Source of the DNA: Desulfobulbaceae bacterium
GTDB lineage: Bacteria; Desulfobacterota; Desulfobulbia; Desulfobulbales; Desulfobulbaceae
Assembly: GCA_030633145.1 (NCBI GenBank)
Contig: DAOVTM010000215.1
Span: 1 to 6,901, forward strand
Direction: 5' to 3'
DNA: 6,901 nt
Below the pieces are notes generated by a model that was not told the DNA's origin, did not search any database, and worked only from the letters and a program-made list of their open reading frames with translations. The position numbers were made by a program, and so were the translations under genes. Shown piece after piece: positions 6,572-6,901 of the stretch; position 1 is the stretch's first letter; each line of letters opens with the position of its first letter.

Positions 6572-6645
6572 TGGGAGATGGTCTAATGGCAAGACAGCGG
6601 ACTCTGACTCCGCTTATCGGGGTTCGAATCCCTGTCTCCCAGCCA
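6572..6645 (+). tRNA. tRNA-Gln (anticodon CTG)
   Basis: The 74-nt sequence folds into a full cloverleaf. The 7-bp acceptor stem is TGGGAGA (6572-6578) with TCTCCCA (6635-6641), and the U1-A72 pair is typical of bacterial tRNA-Gln. The D stem is GTC/GAC. The 5-bp anticodon stem GCGGA/TCCGC closes the loop CTCTGAC, giving anticodon CTG (6604-6606), which reads CAG. The variable region has 4 nt. The T stem is CGGGG/CCCTG with loop TTCGAAT. Discriminator G6642 is followed by an encoded CCA (6643-6645). It has its own promoter and terminator, so it is a single-gene unit. Confidence 0.97.
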
Positions 6646-6654
6646 CGATACATC

Positions 6655-6688
6655 AAGCACTTGCACTCTGTTGAGCAGGTGCTTTTTT
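6655..6688 (+). terminator. Intrinsic terminator after tRNA-Gln
   Basis: AAGCACTTGC (6655-6664) pairs with GCAGGTGCTT (6675-6684) as a 10-bp stem with one G-T pair and a 10-nt loop. The stem's last two T join four more (6685-6688) to give a T6 tract at 6683-6688. It starts 10 bp beyond the tRNA CCA. Confidence 0.88.
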
Positions 6689-6901
6689 GTTGTTAGTTTG
6701 TTTTGTACCAATCCTGTACCAACTTTTTCAAGGACGAGTTGAGCCAAAAGAAATAACCTTCATAAGTCTCATCATGTTTAACTTTACTCTCGCCTGCCCG
6801 TCTAACAAATCCATTGAATTTTTTTTCGTCCTCCTATCAATACAATGTTGTACTATAATCAGACCATCACCAACTGCTTTTGCACATCTTTCCTGATGCT
6901 A
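6689..6901. other. Region after the tRNA terminator with no convincing gene
   Basis: This A+T-rich stretch has a plus-strand frame that begins inside the terminator and resembles no family I know. On the minus strand a short frame runs 6898 to 6728 (TAG at the window edge, TGA 6730-6728); it has an AGGAGG (6835-6830) 15 nt before its ATG (6814), too far for a normal start. I see only the TGTACCAA repeat as structure. Confidence 0.5.
6704..6722. repeat. Direct repeat TGTACCAA, 11-bp period
   Basis: TGTACCAA occurs at 6704-6711 and 6715-6722, separated by TCC. Spacing is about one helical turn, as for paired protein-binding sites. It lies just beyond the tRNA terminator. Confidence 0.6.

Noticed and set aside
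6572..6645. tRNA-Gln(CUG) as the suppressor of the helicase TAG
   Set aside because: The anticodon is CTG, not CTA; near-cognate misreading would be inefficient and nothing in the sequence supports it.
6687..6896. Plus-strand 69-codon frame after the tRNA
   Set aside because: It starts at TTG within the terminator, has no ribosome binding site and matches no family I recognise.
6728..6898. Minus-strand 56-codon frame at the right edge
   Set aside because: It is bounded by stops, has no normally spaced start signal, and looks like no known protein; it could be a gene remnant, but I cannot support that.
1..6901. CRISPR array, insertion sequence or transposase
   Set aside because: I see no spaced repeat array, no transposase motifs and no terminal inverted repeats with a target duplication.

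Overview
The window looks like chromosomal DNA from a Gram-negative bacterium of moderate G+C. The gene content (an endonuclease Q-like PHP nuclease fused to a UvrD helicase, a lone AmmeMemoRadiSam protein B) would suit a Desulfobacterota-type (former deltaproteobacterial) genome. That placement is inference only; no rRNA or other clade marker is present.

Layout: (1) 1-689 (+), the 3' part of a Fic-family AMP-transferase gene whose start lies left of the window; it is visibly richer in A+T than the rest. (2) 722-4048 (-), convergent with fic, one long reading frame for a 1108-codon protein: an EndoQ-like PHP nuclease with a Cys4 zinc site, a basic linker, then a complete set of UvrD/Rep helicase motifs. 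An in-frame TAG at codon 704 splits it into a 703-codon upstream part and a downstream part that stays open, in the same frame, for 404 codons. (3) 4049-4141, a divergent promoter region. (4) 4142-5614 (+), cysS (cysteinyl-tRNA synthetase), followed 40 bp later by (5) 5655-6455 (+), a MEMO1/AmmeMemoRadiSam protein B gene, probably in one operon. (6) 6522-6688, a tRNA-Gln(CUG) gene with its own sigma70-type promoter and a strong intrinsic terminator. (7) 6689-6901, no convincing gene.

The most interesting locus is the nuclease-helicase. If intact, it would couple incision at deaminated bases or abasic sites (known EndoQ activity) to strand unwinding. It carries two peptides matching the bacterial sliding-clamp-binding consensus, QLSLF in the linker and QLRLF at the extreme C-terminus. 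A run of nine A lies just after the linker motif, and slippage there in either direction would end translation within a few codons, giving a stand-alone EndoQ of about 450 residues. The amber codon may be a disabling mutation, a sequencing error, or a readthrough/pyrrolysine site; sequence alone cannot decide.

A second pattern is the recurrence of short tandem duplications (periods 11-14 bp) in intergenic DNA: after fic, between cysS and the MEMO gene, at the MEMO stop codon, and after the tRNA terminator.
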